A model generated the notes under the pieces. The model saw nothing but the letters and a program-made list of their open reading frames with translations, had not been told where the DNA came from and did no database searches. A stretch of DNA of 5,605 nt from Bacillota bacterium. Lineage in GTDB: Bacteria > Bacillota > Limnochordia > Darwinibacteriales > DTU012. The stretch lies in the NCBI GenBank assembly GCA_012521805.1, contig JAAYLQ010000089.1, positions 1 through 5,605 on the forward strand. The letters run 5' to 3'. The position numbers and the translations under genes were made by a program. The stretch's first letter is position 1. Each line of letters begins with the position of its first letter. This document shows positions 4,414 through 5,605 of this stretch, piece after piece.

Positions 4414-5265
4414 ATGCCGAGGATTCATGTAGTAACAGATAGCGGCAGTGATCTGCCAAAATCAACCCGGGGGCAGTATAATATTCACGTTGTCCCTTTG
4501 AGCATTCAATTTGGCGAAGAGATTTATCGTGATGGTGTTGAGTTGAGTGCTGACCAGTTTTATCATAGGTTAACTGAATCAGCTGATCTGCCCAGCACCT
4601 GTCAGCCTTCTCCGGCGGACTTTGTCAAATGTTATGAAGAGATTTCAGAACCGGGCGATCAGATCATTTCGGTGCATTTAAGCAGCAAATTAAGCGGCAC
4701 GTATCAATCTGCTGTTCTAGCATCCACCATGGTTGAAGACAGGGACATCCATGTTATTGATACCAAGTCCGCATCACTTGGTATCGGATTGGTCGTTGTG
4801 GCAGTTGCAGAGGCAGTCCAGAATGGTGCATCTGTTGAAGAGGCGGTTGCCTTAGCTGAACGGGTGATTGATGAGCTGAAAGTTTATTTTGTTGTTGATA
4901 CCCTTGAGTATCTCAGACGCAACGGCCGGATTGGCGCTGCTTCCGCTTTGGTTGGATCGCTGCTCAATATCAAACCGGTATTAACTTTAGAGAACGGCAT
5001 TGTAACTCCCTTTGATAAAGTGCGCGGCAAGGCAAAAGCTGTGAGAAAAATCTTCGATATTTTAGGTGATTATATCAAGGCAAGACCGGGTCAAAGACTC
5101 AGGATCGGTTTATCCCATGGTAATGTTTTGCACGAAGCGCAGCAGTTGGTGGACAGAATCAAATCGGAATTTGCCGGAAATGATTTAATTGTTGAATTGG
5201 TTGGGCCTACCATCGGAGTACATGCGGGACCGGGCACAATTGCTTTGATGTGGTATCCAATGTAA
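4414..5265 (+). CDS. fakB: DegV family fatty-acid-binding protein, FakB partner of FakA
   Basis: 283 residues, the normal length of DegV/FakB proteins, which hold a fatty acid in a buried pocket and present its carboxylate to FakA. Motifs in order are VTDSGSDLP (7-15), VVPLSIQFGEE (26-36), a DGVELSADQFY segment (40-50), PSTCQPSP (60-67), LSSKLSGTYQSA (89-100), DTKSASLGIG (116-125), VDTLEYLRRNGRIG (161-174), LLNIKPVL (183-190) and VGPTIGVHAGPGT (263-275). Thr62, Ser94, Arg204 and His270 fall where the fatty-acid carboxylate-binding and FakA-contacting residues lie in studied FakB proteins (my motif-based assignment). It starts at ATG 4414, 8 nt after GGAGG (4401-4405) and only 19 nt after fakA, so it is co-transcribed. 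The chain-length preference of the lipid cannot be read from the sequence. Genomes often hold several DegV paralogues; adjacency to fakA supports a true FakB role. Confidence 0.92.
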   Translation: MPRIHVVTDSGSDLPKSTRGQYNIHVVPLSIQFGEEIYRDGVELSADQFYHRLTESADLPSTCQPSPADFVKCYEEISEPGDQIISVHLSSKLSGTYQSAVLASTMVEDRDIHVIDTKSASLGIGLVVVAVAEAVQNGASVEEAVALAERVIDELKVYFVVDTLEYLRRNGRIGAASALVGSLLNIKPVLTLENGIVTPFDKVRGKAKAVRKIFDILGDYIKARPGQRLRIGLSHGNVLHEAQQLVDRIKSEFAGNDLIVELVGPTIGVHAGPGTIALMWYPM

Positions 5266-5271
5266 GCTAAC

Positions 5272-5297
5272 AACCCCTGGGGAAACCTAGGGGTTTT
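5272..5297 (+). terminator. Intrinsic terminator after fakB
   Basis: AACCCCT (5272-5278) pairs with AGGGGTT (5289-5295). Three further pairs inside close a GAAA tetraloop (5282-5285), giving a 10-bp stem followed by four T residues (5294-5297). It ends the asp23-fakA-fakB unit. The short T-run suggests some readthrough into recG, for which no separate promoter is evident in the remaining 20 bp. Confidence 0.75.
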
Positions 5298-5317
5298 GCC
5301 TGTAATGGAGGTGTGAG

Positions 5318-5605
5318 ATGCTGACACAGCCAATCACGATAATTCCTAGAGTGGGCAGAGCAAAAGCTGAGCTTGCAGCCAAATTGGATCTGCGAACAGT
5401 TGGGGATATTTTACACAGTTATCCCCGGACTTATAAAGATTTTACCACAATAATCAGTCCAGATGATGCAGAGGTTGGCAGCGAAGGTTTATTTTTTGGC
5501 AGGCTGGTTGATCTTAATGAACGGAATCTATCCCGCAACCGCCGTTTAATTCAAGGACGGCTGGTTGGACAGAGAAAAGTACTGACATTAAGCTGGTTTA
5601 CAGCA
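5318..5605 (+). CDS. recG: ATP-dependent DNA helicase RecG, N-terminal part (partial)
   Basis: An ATG at 5318 opens a frame that runs out of the window after 96 codons. GGAGG (5307-5311) lies 6 nt upstream. The peptide carries the RecG N-terminal signature: IIPRVGRAKAELAAKLDLRT (8-27), the helix-hairpin-helix-like G-x-G/A start of the wedge region, then VGDILHSYPRTYKDF, corresponding to the family's VxDLLxxxPRRYxD. It enters the OB-fold wedge domain with a strand such as LFFGRLVD and ends at LTLSWFTA, the usual ...LxWF motif. RecG remodels stalled replication forks and branched DNA; the helicase motor domains lie beyond the window. B. subtilis also has recG downstream of yloV. The sequence up to the edge shows no frameshift. 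Confidence 0.93.
   Translation, partial: MLTQPITIIPRVGRAKAELAAKLDLRTVGDILHSYPRTYKDFTTIISPDDAEVGSEGLFFGRLVDLNERNLSRNRRLIQGRLVGQRKVLTLSWFTA

Overview
The window reads as chromosomal housekeeping DNA from a low-to-moderate GC, endospore-type Firmicute (Bacillota), most likely a member of the Clostridia. Four things point there: full-strength AGGAGG-type ribosome binding sites with several TTG starts, a B. subtilis-like order (rpe - thiN - rpmB - asp23/yloU - fakA/yloV - recG), an ECF-type thiamine transporter under a TPP riboswitch, and a DegV/FakB gene beside fakA. I cannot name a genus. No mobile element, CRISPR array, rRNA or tRNA is visible.

Layout. 1-130: the 3' end of rpe and its terminator. 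131-498: a gene-free stretch holding a perfect-consensus vegetative promoter (TTGACA-17-TATAAT), an approximately 297-nt transcript with extensive long-range complementarity, and a strong terminator. This looks like an independent structured non-coding RNA that I do not recognise. 499-748: a sigma-H-like promoter, a TPP riboswitch and a riboswitch-controlled terminator. 749-1934: thiT and thiN, which overlap by 14 nt. 1922-1952: a shared terminator between convergent thiN and rpmB. 1977-2168 (minus): rpmB, a four-cysteine L28. 2169-2335: back-to-back promoters for rpmB and for the asp23 operon. 2336-5265: asp23, fakA and fakB. 5272-5297: a terminator. 5318 to the end: the start of recG.

How the genes work together. 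thiT imports thiamine and thiN converts it to TPP. TPP then binds the riboswitch in their leader and stops transcription, so import and activation sit in one feedback loop. FakA and FakB together phosphorylate exogenous fatty acids for phospholipid synthesis; the Asp23-family gene ahead of them is a cell-envelope-associated partner of unknown exact role. rpe, rpmB and recG are housekeeping genes.

The points most worth a second look are the orphan structured RNA at about 202-498, the sigma-H-like promoter in front of a thiamine salvage operon, and the altered catalytic-region motif in ThiN.
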